Shown here in pieces: positions 29,536 through 41,229 of a stretch of 64,000 nucleotides of DNA. Under the pieces are notes generated by a model that worked only from the letters and a program-made list of their open reading frames with translations, was not told where the DNA came from and searched no databases. Source of the DNA: Cydia pomonella (lineage: Eukaryota > Arthropoda > Insecta > Lepidoptera > Tortricidae); NCBI RefSeq assembly GCF_033807575.1, contig NC_084711.1, positions 8,680,001-8,744,000 on the forward strand. The letters are read 5' to 3'. Position 1 is the stretch's first letter. Every line of letters starts with the position of its first letter. The translations under genes and the position numbers were made by a program.

Positions 29536-30030
29536 GTGACTATGAGGAATTATTTGTGGAATGCCGTATGTTGCCGGTGCATGAGGAAGTAGGGATGTTG
29601 CTGGCATTAGAGCAGTTCAATAAAGATGAATTTAAAAACTATATTAATCGCCCTAGATTAACAAGAACAATAAGTAAAAAAAAGTTAGAGGTTCCGTCGT
29701 GCCGTAATAATTATTATGGAAAAAGAAGTAGAAAGTATCTGGTCCCCAAATTGTATAATGAAATACCGTATGATATAAGGGAATGTAAATCATTTAGGAT
29801 GTTTAAATGTAAATTGAAAACGTTTCTATTAAATAAAATTAAATTACCCCCACAATAAGCTATAAGATGTACCGTACTTACTTATTAATTAACTAGGCAA
29901 TAAGCTAACCCATCTGTATTTAAGGGAGTTCCCTCTGCCAACAAACTGTCTTACAGTTTGGCAGAAAAAAAACAAAATTTAAAATCAGGGTTTTTTTACC
30001 AGAATAAATGATTTATTTATTTATTTATTT
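29536..30030 (+). pseudogene. C-terminal fragment of a LINE ORF with its 3' UTR
   Basis: The frame DYEELFVECRMLPVHEEVG, KYLVPKLYNEIPYDIRECKS, FKCKLKTFLLNKI to a stop at 29858 is the typical end of CR1-group LINE proteins. About 150 bp of 3' UTR and a (TTTA)n tail (30010-30032) follow. The RT core is missing. Confidence 0.65.
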
Positions 30031-30562
30031 ATTCTGTCTGTCTTTGTTCGAAATGAGACAGTCCTGGGTCAAACCTTATATTTTCATCAAATGTGGATTT
30101 TTATGATTATGAAAATTTCTATAGTTATTTGAGTTTTGTTTTTGTATATTTCTGTCTATTTTGCTAGTTATATAATAGTTAGGTAATATAACTATATCAA
30201 GTGTACCCTAACTTATGATAATATTATGTAGTAATCTACAAAATTATGGCTCCGAAATTATGATAATTAATTCTTCTAGATACAGCTCATACTAGCTAAC
30301 GATGGTAGTAGCTGGATATATTCTTAACAGATTTACTATGCTACGAAGGAGACATCAAATGATAAGAGATAGAATCTTACTTAGAACCAGTACTTTGATT
30401 TCGTACGTAGATGTTGATCTTTGGTATTTTTCGCTAACTCGAGTTCATTGGCTCACAAGCAGCTCAAGTATTAGGTACATGTAGGTCCAAAATTTGAATT
30501 TATTCACAATATGCCCGTGCAATTTTGCAGCTTGCTGTACCTACTTATAGCAGTCAAGTTGC

Positions 30563-30566
<4 letters not shown>

Positions 30567-30599
<33 letters not shown>

Positions 30600-30745
30600 A
30601 ATAGGCTGCAAACGAGCAGACGAGCCGCCTGATGGGAAGCAGTCATCGCCGCCCATGGACATAGTTACGGGCGGCGATTAGCCACCGCCTAAAAACCTGA
30701 AAAGGTTGGGAAGGCATTCTCATACCTCCAGAAGGGAGATATGTA
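30567..30745 (-). mobile_element. LINE 3' end with 29-base poly(A)
   Basis: The T run 30567-30595 is the A tail of a minus-strand insertion. Next comes the tail motif GAGCCGCCTGATGGGAAGCA, then GCCGCCCATGGAC. The same CGCCTGATGG.AAGCAGT core is in the 3' ends at 19111-19205 and 43393-43495. Only the 3' UTR remains. Confidence 0.65.
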
Positions 30746-30749
30746 TGAA

Positions 30750-32270
30750 GCAACGACTACTTACATTATGATGATGTTGGAAGGTCATATCTGGTGGAAA
30801 ACATTTTCAGAATTGCGTATGCGTTTGCTGTCGACATTTTACCTTGGATCTCGGGCTACACACATAAAGGAAAAATCGTAGTCGGGCTTTGAAAGCATAA
30901 AAATGGTGTATTTTATTTACCCTTATCCCTCTTTTGACTACCTACTGTAACATATATGTCATTGTACCATTTGTTCTACTTTCACAGTGGTGTAAGCTTG
31001 CGTCGTATTTCGTCTTTTGTTTATTCGGGAGTCCAATAATAAAAGATTTGTATCCAAAGTTTATTTTTATTGCTCATGACATGACAAGTGCGGTGATGAA
31101 TCGCCGGCGCCTGTCGGGCTGCGCGTGATTCACCCAAGTAATCCTATAATTGAGTGCTCGTTAAAATTAAACTGTATCTATGAAAGAAGTGAATCACAGG
31201 AAAGCTCGCCTGGATTAAAAAGTTTTGTTTGATATATTAATTTCAGATTAGTGGAGTCATCCGCGGTACCTATATTAATAATTTGTTCAAGCAAAGCACG
31301 CAAGTTATTTTGCAGTTTATTTGTAAATCATCGGTGTTACTTGACCTCCATTAACGGACACATTCTATATTAAATAACTTATTCGTTTTTTATACACACT
31401 AATTACGGGAGGTACATATATTATGACGAAATGTTGTAATAGAATAGGTATTAGATAGTAAGTTCACGGACCTAAATTTCATGGTAAGACATAGCAACAT
31501 TGTGTGCCCTAACAGGGTGTCATGAATTGACTAACATAAACTGTAACATCTTAATATGTAATTCTGTTCATGACTATGCAATAGATACAAATACAAACTC
31601 TGCAAATATGTTTTTATTTGTATGTATTTACTGTATGCTTGTTTTCCACCGACGTGGTATAAAAAAGGTACCCGGAAATAATGGTGTTCCGAAAATTTGA
31701 AAAGCGTGCGTGGAGCCAGTAGCCAATTTAATTAATGTACTTAAGGTTCCATAATTGTATTCTACAATTCTATTATCACTGTCTAAACTTTGATTTTGCA
31801 GTTATTTGTTTTATAAGGGGGTAAAGTTGTTGTTTAACCTTTCGTGATAATATTGATACCCGAGCAAGAGAAAGATTGCAAAATTGAACAAAAGAAATCG
31901 AAAATTGGAATCCTGATCGTTGCGAGGGTTTCGAGTCACGAGGCTTAAACAAATTTTGTCACCGAGTGAAACACATAACGTTCCACCACATCAACAAGGA
32001 AAATACTAACTGTAAAATATCAAATCTAATAAATTCAAAATGAATGTTATTAAATAGTCGTCATTCAAGATCATCATTTAAAAGTCAATTCTGCCAGCCA
32101 ACATAAGGAAATAACTTAAAACTTGCACTTGATTACTTTGCGCCACATGTGCATAAAATGCAGCTTTCTCATCAGTTTTTGAACAAGCAAGAGAGTTTTT
32201 ACCAGCTGGTTTGGTGTCTGGCCAAATAACTTATAGCCTCTTGTCTGTGTAGGTATCAGGATCATGATCG
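30750..32270. other. Gene-free stretch
   Basis: AT-rich. A short GC patch (CGCCGGCGCCTGTCGGGCTG near 31100) is the only contrast. I recognise no gene or repeat. Confidence 0.4.
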
Positions 32271-32278
32271 AATCATTA

Positions 32279-32410
32279 CGGCCCAATTCGAACTTTAAGA
32301 TACGTTAATACGTTTTTGTTTCAAGAAACGTCACTTTTGACACTGACATATCCAATCCATATCGTATCTAGACCTAATATTTGACGTATCTTAAAGTTCG
32401 AATCGGGCTG
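32279..32410. mobile_element. MITE with 27-bp terminal inverted repeats
   Basis: The left end CGGCCCAATTCGAACTTTAA (then GATACGT) and the complement of the right end, CAGCCCGATTCGAACTTTAA, agree closely. The 132-bp element has no coding capacity. The family is widespread in moths as I recall it. Confidence 0.75.
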
Positions 32411-32569
32411 TGTTATATTTTTAAATTTATTTCTGCTTTTTACGTAATAAAGGTCAAATGTACCTATTTGTTAAATATTTAAATAACAAAACTAACAAAA
32501 CAGAGGGACATTGGAGTAATTCGAGATACCACTTCCGGTATCCGAAGTTTATCATGTACTTATTCTAAT

Positions 32570-32849
32570 AAGGAAAGGTACCCAACTGTCCGGTTCGGAA
32601 TTGATCCATATTTATATATGTTATAGAGTAGTCTAAAATAACAGACAGGTTTTTTTTAGCTGCCCAAACTCAACCTATTGGGAGAAATTGTCTAAAAAGT
32701 ACTAAAAAATTACTTTTTATTAAAAATTACGATTTAGTAATTTGGAAGACAATTTCTCCCAATAGGTTGAGTTTGGGCAGTTTTAGACTACTCTATAACA
32801 TATATAAAAATAAATTAAATCAGAACCGGACAGTTGGGTACTTTTCCTT
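32570..32849. mobile_element. Large fold-back MITE (280 bp)
   Basis: Three nested inverted pairs run inward from the ends: AAGGAAAGGTACCCAACTGT with its complement; TATGTTATAGAGTAGTCTAA with its complement; and CTGCCCAAACTCAACCTATT (then GGGAGAAATTGTCT) with its complement. Nearly the whole element can fold into one hairpin. It has no coding frame. Confidence 0.8.
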
Positions 32850-33375
32850 GTAAGTTTCATCTTGTAAGTACCTATCAATTTGAATAAAATAATCACTCTC
32901 AGCTTCGTCAATACCTATCAAAACAACAAACTTGTCAGTCTAAACTCAACTTTAGGACAAGTTCTAACGGAAGCTCAAGAAAGAGTGCGTCAGCGGCGTT
33001 CTGGGAACGCGATATCAGCATCCCTGCTTCAATGAGTTTCCATTACGGCTGACTATTAATACGCACGTGACGAATGCACTTGTTCACCATACTAATTCAT
33101 TCATAAACTCAATTAAACCGCATTAAACTGAGTAATGCATCTTTAAATAGGACAGGAAATTAGCATTATATAATTTGAATTATTTTATTTATAATTTATT
33201 TCGGTAGTGATCAGTTAGTAAGGGAAAATAGCGGTAAGTAGGTAAAAATAAGAATCATGCTCACTATCTAAGGCATTTTTCAAACTAGTAAACTGCCTAA
33301 CTGGAAGAACCACGTTTACATCCACACAAGGGTCACATTAAATTATGATTTTGTAACATGGCAAACCTGGATGTG

Positions 33376-33498
33376 TAGCCAACGTGCCAATCGTTAACGC
33401 TCCGTAGCGAACGAAACGCAACTGTCACTGTCTCACTAATATGGAAGAGTAATAGAGAGAAATGACTAGGCTACGCTTAACGATTGCCACGTTGGCTA
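33376..33498. mobile_element. MITE family G, copy 1
   Basis: The left arm GTAGCCAACGTGCCAATCGT and the complement of the right arm, TTAGCCAACGTGGCAATCGT, are near identical. The interior CTGTCACTGTCTCACTAATA recurs in the second copy at 50962-51074. Confidence 0.7.
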
Positions 33499-33635
33499 AG
33501 CACCCTGTTCAGTGTAGCCTCCTCGCGCACTGGGCATACTTTTAATCACCTCAAGACGCACGATTGCCGCTGTTATTTTACTGATTTTCTCTGCTGAAGT
33601 GTTCACTGCGTAGGTTTTGGTGAGCCAGCATCATC

Positions 33636-33714
33636 AGTTTTAGTGGCTCCCGTGGTCCCGTGGCCGTTATTTATCGTTCGGTTCCTTGGACGAACACCGC
33701 GGGATTGAACGTTA
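33636..33714 (+). promoter_or_regulatory. Possible untranslated first exon with an Inr-like start
   Basis: ATCATCAGTTTTAGTG contains the arthropod initiator TCAGTT at 33635-33640. A GC-richer stretch of about 80 bp then ends at a donor-like AACGTTAAG|GTTAGT. No TATA or clear DPE is seen, and no downstream coding exon is found in the window. Confidence 0.2.
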
Positions 33715-33907
33715 AGGTTAGTGACTATCTTTTATTTGTTCATGGCTTATGTACTAACAGTTATTAGTTAAATTAATTATGCACATACTATTTACTTTAA
33801 GAACCAAGTTTTCTTTTACCGCTAGTTAGCCGCTCTTGGACCGCTATATTAGCGCCCAAAGGGGTTTCAGACAGTACATGGGTCTTTAAGGACTTACATG
33901 TCATTCG

Positions 33908-34055
33908 CACGTAGACTGACATCAGAAAATGTCTAAATGATGTCATTTAGCTATCGTGCGTATCGCTCGCGCCATGTACGGACAAGTACGAGCGAAATGC
34001 ACGATAACAAAATCACATCATATTTAGATATCATTCTGATGTCAGTGTACATTCG
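33908..34055. mobile_element. Fold-back MITE with arms of about 65 bp
   Basis: The left part (GACATCAGAAAATGTCTAAA, then GATGTCATTTAGCTATCGTG) pairs with the right part (CACGATAACAAAATCACATC, then GATATCATTCTGATGTC). Only the GCCATGTACGGACAAGTAC centre is left unpaired. Confidence 0.65.
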
Positions 34056-34399
34056 AAACGGCCTGTTCGATTGGGTTATGTACAAGTACATACTTGTAAA
34101 TGCCATACGTGTCTGACTGAACAAGTCTTGATTCATGTTTGTCGTTTTATTGTGTTATTGTGTGTGTTTTTTTTCTTAGTTTTGTGTGTTTATTAACACA
34201 CAAATATTGTGGTTTAGGTTTAATTTAATGCTGTGGCAATGACAGAAGCTTTTTATAAATAAATGTTTCATAGATACGAGTAGGTAAGGTAAACGTCCCA
34301 GTGCTCGACATACCAATGCCGAATAGATGACACCCTGTAACCTCTACACGTAATACACGTATTAGATACTTACTGACGTAAGTTAAAAGATGACATGTA

Positions 34400-34490
34400 C
34401 AGTAAGCTGCAAAGATAAGTGACTCCCCTGCAAACAAATTTCTATGCAAGGGGGGGGGGGGGGGGGTTCACTTATCTCTGCAGTTTACTG
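34400..34490. mobile_element. Short MITE containing a 17-G homopolymer
   Basis: The end CAGTAAGCTGCAAAGATAAG and the complement of the other end, CAGTAAACTGCAGAGATAAG, are inverted. The interior includes a run of 17 G at 34450-34466. Confidence 0.65.
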
Positions 34491-36110
34491 GCCATACTAA
34501 GACAGTGACGAGCACACAGACCTTGTTTACGAATAATGATTTTTATTCATCTTAAAATAAATATAATTTAATTAGTAATTACGTAGACCTATTAGTTGTT
34601 AGTCCCATCATGGTAGAATTTCACTAGTTATTTATGTTTAGTGGAGTGGTTGTAAAAACTTTTAGCTTACTATCGTCATTAAAACTAAGCAAGCTCCGGA
34701 TAAACTACCCCATGCGCGAGATAAGTTAATAAACTATGTTATTTAATGCATTATTATAAATTATACCATTATTCAGCGAAAGCAGACAAAGATACCTAAT
34801 TTAAGTATGTACTGATGTCAGAAGGTACAGCGATCAGAAGAATTGTGTACACATTATATTTCTATAAGTAGTATTTTCTGTTATACTGGGACCTTTTAAA
34901 TCTCCAAAGTTAATGTAATATTAACTATAGAGACTCCTACATCTCTGTTATACTGTAGTAATTATTTATTTTAAGATTTACAGTGTCAGAACCCATATAA
35001 TATTATATTAATGACAATAAAAAATACAATAACGGAAAAATACTTAAGAACTAAGAAATAAATTTGCGATAAACATAACTATATAAATAAATGCACTCAC
35101 TCCCGATCGATGTAAAGGCGCCCATCGCGTTTTTGAAAAGATTATTATAATGTAATATTTATCCAGTTATTGGCTGTTCTACTCGTATACATAAATGTTG
35201 ATATGAATTTTTCATGACACTATATGATGTCACAGTAAATGTTGTATTGACTTGTGAAAGAGATACTTAAAGATGTTTTCTTTTAATTTTGAAAGAATTT
35301 ATACATATATTTTTACATATATTGGCCATGTAATTTTGCGAATAACTGACAGGCCGATACCGTCCAGCGAACTGGTAATCAGTGGGCCCCTTTACTAAAG
35401 TGATTGTCATCTAACCTTTCAGTTATAAAAAAATACAGAATAATTGGACCTCTGAGATCTGAAGAAATCTGGGATAATTTCCATAATCTGGGTTTCCAGG
35501 TTCAAACCCGTCACTTCTGCAAGTCGCATGATGGTAACACTTTTCTGTCTGTTTGTTCTCATTTCCTTTGCTAACTAAAAAACGAAGAGAAGACAGCTGC
35601 AGAGAAAAGATACCACCCGCGCATACACATTTACAGCTGTACAACGGTACAGCTGACTGTACCTACGTAAACTACCTATAATTTACAGAAATATTTTCAT
35701 CTAACATGAGTTTAAAAGGAGCTGTGTGCTGTTTATGGGGCTAGGTCTAAGAAACTTAGATTACATTTACGATAAAACTAATTTTACGACGTTACAAGGA
35801 AGGATTAAAGGTAAGTTCGTTTATTATGTCTTCTTACTACTTCTATGAAACACTTTAGAATGACATACTCGTATGTATTTAAAACAATTAGAAACGATAT
35901 TAAATTCAGTTTTTATTGTTTACAGCCGAATACTTCGTAATAACAGGCCAATTACATAATAACCTATTTAGAGAATGCGTAAAACTATGAAATTAGACCA
36001 AGAAACTTGCGACTGAAGATTTGACGATCGCGCGGGTTTTGACCGTTTACCTCAATAACTGTGAAAGTATACTTCTGATTAAAATTTCGTTGAAAAACAC
36101 TTCGGCTATA
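34491..36110. other. Gene-free stretch with a decayed SINE
   Basis: AT-rich. The part 35385-35560 looks like an old S2-type SINE in minus orientation (CTAAAGTGATTGTCATCTAA, then GGTTCAAACCCGTCAC). Nothing else is recognised. Confidence 0.4.
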
Positions 36111-36114
36111 TCCT

Positions 36115-36448
36115 GGTGATACTCCTCCTTCTTCCTCGCGTTGTCCTGGCATATTGCCAAGGCTCATGGGAGCCTGGGGTCCGCTTGACAACTAATCCCA
36201 AGATTTGGCGTAGGCACTAGTTTTTACGAAAGCGATTGCCATCTGACCTTCCAACCCAGAAGGTAAACTAGGCCTTGTTGGGATTAATCCGGTTTCCTTA
36301 CGATGTTTTCCTTCACCGAAAAACGACTGGTAAATATCAAATGATAATTCGTACATAAGTTCCGAAAAACTCATTGGTACGAGCCGAGGTTTGAACCCGC
36401 GACCTCCGGATTGCAAATCGCGCTCTTGCTGCTAGGCCACCAGCGCTT
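36115..36448 (-). repeat. tRNA-derived SINE, family S2
   Basis: Read on the minus strand it starts AGCGCTGGTGGCCTAGCAGC (A box region), then GTCGCGGGTTCAAACCTC (B box). The body follows (GAGTTTTTCGGAACTTATGT, then GTGAAGGAAAACATCGTAAG) and ends near GACGAAGGAGG-like sequence. This is a very common lepidopteran SINE. The Pol III boxes are intact enough to be recognised. Confidence 0.8.
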
Positions 36449-36449
36449 T

Positions 36450-37090
36450 TTTATACTAAAATTATATTGCTATGGAATGCAGGGCAACGATATACAATTG
36501 AAAATAAATTAAAGTTGTACATATATGTTTTCATGGCTTTTGTATCGAGTCAACTTTAACCTTTTAAGGTTGTTCTTAAAGTTTGCCCTCGAAAATATGC
36601 CGTCCATTAAAACTTGTAAAAACTCAAAATAAAAACTACAATTTTGCGGGAGCCCCCTCTTAAAAGGATAACAAGTTTTATAAGTATTGATAACTCAAAA
36701 CCATATTAAATTAAATACGAATTAACCACCAGTAAATAATTATTCATAACGATTTGTTGGAGCATGATAGATTGATGGAATAACGTCAGGGCGTGTGGTG
36801 CTCACCATGTACGGTTTAAAGTAGTTTCTATTAACACTATTAGGTTAGAGTTTCAGGCACGGTTTCACACGATCATTTCGAGTTAGCTCTAGTTGTGTAC
36901 ACACGGTAATCTATTCGGAAACTTGAAATTAATGGGCGAAGGCACTACACATATTGCAATATTCGTTAAAATTTAATCGTTTACAAATGTGGCCTGGAAG
37001 AACATTCACCGCGCATAACAACCGCTATTGATGATGCAAAAACTCATAAAATTGTTTATTTATTATATAAAATATATAAAAAAATATACT
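36450..37090. other. Gene-free stretch
   Basis: AT-rich. A GCGGGAGCCCCCTCTT word near 36645 recalls the interior of family R. Otherwise nothing is seen. Confidence 0.35.
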
Positions 37091-37092
37091 AG

Positions 37093-37405
37093 GTAATATT
37101 CACATTGACACATTGCATTTCTTATTTATTTCTGATAAGAAATCAATGATAGATAATATTCATGTTGACACATTGCAAAAAGGTTGCCTCCTCGTTAAAT
37201 TGCGTACGGACGGATAAAAAAGCTATTTAATCGTATGATATATCAAATGAAAGCTTAGTTTGTATTTAATCTAACTGTAATAGGTTGCCTTATTAAAAAC
37301 AAAAAAGTGTCCGTACACATTTTTACTAGGCAGCTAGGCAGGTAGGTATTTGCAATATGTCAACCTTAATATTATCTATCATTTATTTCTTATCACAGAT
37401 AAATA
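37093..37405. mobile_element. Fold-back MITE with one duplicated arm
   Basis: The arm TGATAAGAAATCAATGATAG (then ATAATATTCATGTTGACAC) pairs with the complement of the stretch ending at 37405. The ATATTCACATTGACACATTG part at 37097 repeats the arm sequence at 37157, a 60-bp period, so the left arm is partly doubled. Confidence 0.65.
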
Positions 37406-37439
37406 AAAAAAGAGGTAGATATTATTTATAACGCATCTT

Positions 37440-37550
37440 ATCGAAGTTCGTCAATTGCGGGCATTTTTCTCTGTCACTCTAATTGCGTCTTAGTGAGAGT
37501 AAAAGACAAGTATCCCTGCAATTTGCGAATTTCGGTTTTCGCGGTAGGCC
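37440..37550. mobile_element. MITE family B, copy 4
   Basis: TCGAAGTTCGTCAATTGCGG through GCGAATTTCGGTTTTCGCGG and TAGGCC. The leftmost GGCCTACCGCG bases are missing, so it is truncated at the left end. Confidence 0.7.
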
Positions 37551-37914
37551 GTCAGTTGCAACAACGGCTCGTGTGTCGACAACGATAAATAAGAATGAGC
37601 GCGATGCGACAGGGGCAATTGGCTGGCGACGAAACCTAGCCAATTAGTTAATTTCAGGCTTACTTGTACTCGCTTCGAACACATCTGCTCTGCTCTGCAT
37701 GGCTACTGGGGATCGATTTAACTTCTTTAAATGACAAAGCATAACATGGTTTTCCTTGAGCGAATTTTGTGACAATTGTAAAATCAAATCATACATAGTT
37801 AAATTAACATAAAACCAGTGACACCCAAATCGTTCCTAATAATGTTTAGATATTTGAATGCGTAATTTATATTTTTGTGATTAAATACAATACGTATAGT
37901 CAGTACTTAATAGG

Positions 37915-38250
37915 TTTTTGGTACAATTTTCATTTTTGGTACAAGCTTTTATAGCTATAGCTGACTGCACTTTTATTTCCACAGGCAACTAATACTCATC
38001 GAGACAATTCTAAACCCCATACACAATTAGGTTGCGTTGTTTTATCACGGAGTTCCTATGGCTACTTCCCGTCTCCATCATCAAATCAGCTCGATGATAC
38101 TATAATATTGTCACCTGACTTACATATGTATGAAAATTTTCAGCTTCTTCGGAAACCGGGAAGTGGGTGAAATTTATTTTGCAAGATTTGACCCGTACAA
38201 ACATACATAGTTACATTGCAAGTTGATAAATAAAAGCTTGTAAAAATGAC
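37915..38250. repeat. Interspersed repeat (family K), copy 2, inverted relative to copy 1
   Basis: The same word series as at 22870-23215 is present in complement and reverse order (ACACAATTAGGTTGCGTTGT, then TCAGCTTCTTCGGAAACCGG, then AATAAAAGCTTGTAAAAA). Confidence 0.6.
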
Positions 38251-38259
38251 GATGTGGAG

Positions 38260-40960
38260 ACACAACTTTAATGCTGTGATTGCAAAATATTTTCAGTTTT
38301 ACTAGCTTTTATGTAACTTGCAATATTTTTTCATTGTTATGGTCAAATCTTGCTTACTTGTAAACAGTTTCCGCTGTCAAATTCGAGCTCATTATAGAAT
38401 CGTCATGGGAGTATAAGAAAAATAATCTTCAATAAAAGCTTGCATCAAAAAAATGTTAATACATATTCGACTGTTAATAACCTTTTTCTCAGTTGATACG
38501 ACGTAAATCAATCAGCCGAGTTCACATCTGCGACATCGAGTTCTTAGTACCGATAATTGAATAAACTCATTCATTACCATGGAGTAATAAAACTGGCAGC
38601 ACAAGAACTTTGGTTGTGTTCTGTTGTTTAACGAGTTCAACCAGCTGCATATCTTAGCTATCTTTATTAGACTTGCATGTAACCCTGGGGTTTCAGGAAA
38701 GTCACTTGGTTCTCGCCAGGACACATATTCAGGTATAAAAAATATTGTGGTGATGCGTTGTGTCCCTATCACTGTGAAAAAGCTCAGATATGGATAACTA
38801 ATACCAAATCATTATCATATTTTGAAATCTGAATGCACCTCCAGAAACTTATCGGCGTTCTAAACGACAACGACCGTTTAGAATGCCATCTGTTCTAGGA
38901 CACAAAGACAAAGTCTAAGTCTTCGATAAGAAATATAATACCTAATTGTACAAAGGCGCTAACTGTGTCAGACTTATAATTAGTCATTAGAGCGTTGACA
39001 GGATGCTGGGAGGTGAACACTGGGCGGTATTAGATGAGTATGCGGATCGCAATGCGGCGCAGGGACCCTTATCTTATCTAGGGAATGTGCCATCCCTTGC
39101 AGCGCGCTGTGGGTTGCCACTTAGCGCCAACTTACAAAGACGAAAGAACTTTTGTTACACAGAATCAATAACACTTATCTCGCTCACATTGTGGACGTAA
39201 CGGGTACTGCACCTCAAAGAAAAAATTACCCTGCGCATCGTAAATCTTTGATTGCCGACGGACTCGTTACAAAAATTATAATAATATTATGGAATGTGAG
39301 GAATATTTACAACCCGAGTGCTAACACATTTTTTCTTGGGGATCATCTACAGAATAAATTTTGCTGGCGCCAAGAATCCATTACTAGCAACTCGCGGGAA
39401 ATAGATGCTAGTTTTTGCTAAAGGTTTCATATTACCCATAAGTATATATTAATATTTACCACAATCTTCCTATTAATATTTACCAATTCGAATAAAGTCG
39501 ATTCAACTTTGGAATCGTAAAAACCTTTAGGTAGCTTTAATTTTAGAACACTTTTTATAAAGGAATTTACAAGAATACATTGTGAGCATGATAAAGTACA
39601 TATATTATCGATACGACGAGCGGCGACTGGAGCGGGGCATTGCACCGTGTGATGGTTAATCGATCAATATTTTCACTAAGATGCTTCATCTACTTTCAAA
39701 AGCGCTGTCGTTTTTACGAAGTCTACCGACTAACCTACGGACAAACTTTATTTTTATCTCTTCATGTTCATTCATAACTTAATAACTGGGTATGTGCTAA
39801 GTTAAGTATCAATAAAAACTTTGCAGAGACATTTCCTTTTTCATATGGCGCGCGTACATCATAGCGTCAGTATTATATTGGTTTAATTGAATATAATGTG
39901 GTAAAAAATAACACCAAGAACGGGTATGATCGATGGTAAGGCAATTATCATCAATAATTGATCATGTAGGCCAATTATCAAATATCATGCGGTCCAAGAT
40001 TGTGACTAAATTATGAATGGTTCCTAGAAGTGAGTTGGTATAGCACCGTGGGACTGCGCTTCACCGAGCGCGAGTCTTCAGGGTACCGCAGGAATACTTC
40101 TGTCATATAAATATTATTTTGAAACTGTACCGATAGTAAAAATATGCATTTAAAAAATATTAGCGGTTAAATGCAATACTCATTTGTAGGTAGGTATATT
40201 GTGTTTTAATTAGCCATTATCCTCATCTTGTTCGCTTATTATCAACTTGTCTGCAGTACGAATTAATTAGTTAGGAGAATAGATATAACTGAGTCTATAT
40301 ACCAACTGACTCCCAAAGTTGCAGTTAGAACGTCCAGGAAAAATAATGTTAGACGTATAAATCTTCCTGTCTAATTATTCAAATTGACATTATTTCTGCG
40401 AGCAATAAATTAACACACTAACATTAGCCCTATTTTAGTTGAGTTGTTTTGAAGTAATAGACTGAAGTGGTGGCAAAGGTCTCGATAAGGCATAATTATG
40501 TTGGTAGGTAGGATAGATATTCGTCGGCAATTCGCCGGATGTATTTGCCTAGAACATACTTAGTTATTCTGATTTAAATTAGATTTCTGTATTCTAATAA
40601 GTTTGGAATATTTCCCTATTTATGTAAGTAATAAACATAATTCATGCCTACTGTAAGTTTGATGACCTGTTAAGACAAGCACAAAACGGATCTAGAGGAA
40701 ATGAGAGATAAGACGGACGTTGAATTGTCATGTTATCAAGTCATTGAGAGCTGAGAAAAAAGTCACGAGATACGGTGTCAACTTTGGCCTCTAGTATCAT
40801 CAATGCAGCATGTGCTCGTTAAAGTTGTACGTACAGTGCGTTGAAAGTGAATCATTCACTAGAACATAGTGTCTAGCACAGTATTTTCTACTATCAAAGT
40901 AAAGAAAGACGAGAATTAAAAAAAAATACTACCTTTGGTAAAATTGAATAAGAAACCAAT
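38260..40960. other. Gene-free stretch
   Basis: A small hairpin (GTTCTAAACG / CCGTTTAGAATG) lies at about 38857-38886. The segment 39000-39140 is less AT-rich but lacks a convincing frame. No repeat family was recognised. Confidence 0.4.
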
Positions 40961-40964
40961 AAAT

Positions 40965-41228
40965 AAATAAATAAATATTATAGGACTTTATTACACAAAT
41001 TGACTAAGTCCCACAGTAAGCTCAATAAGGCTTGTGTTGAGGGTACTTAGACAACGATATATTATATATAATAAATAAATATTTATAAATACTTAAATAC
41101 ATAGAAAACACCCATGACTCAGGAACAAATATCCATGATCATCACACGAATACATGCCCTTACCAGGATTTGAACCCGGGACTATCAGCTTCGTAGGCAG
41201 GGTCACTACCCACTAGGCCCGACCGGTT
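40965..41228 (-). repeat. tRNA-derived SINE, family S1, copy 3
   Basis: On the minus strand it begins CGGTCGGGCCTAGTGGGTAG, then CCCGGGTTCAAATCCTGG (an exact B box). The standard body and an (AATA)n tail follow. It is the best-preserved copy of the three. Confidence 0.8.
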
Positions 41229-41229
41229 G

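Noticed and set aside
36380..36448. True tRNA gene on the minus strand
   Set aside because: It is the head of the S2 SINE. The acceptor stem does not close and the SINE body follows directly.
38857..38886. Small hairpin GTTCTAAACG / CGTTTAGAATG
   Set aside because: The stem is short (about 10 bp) and expected by chance in a window of this size.
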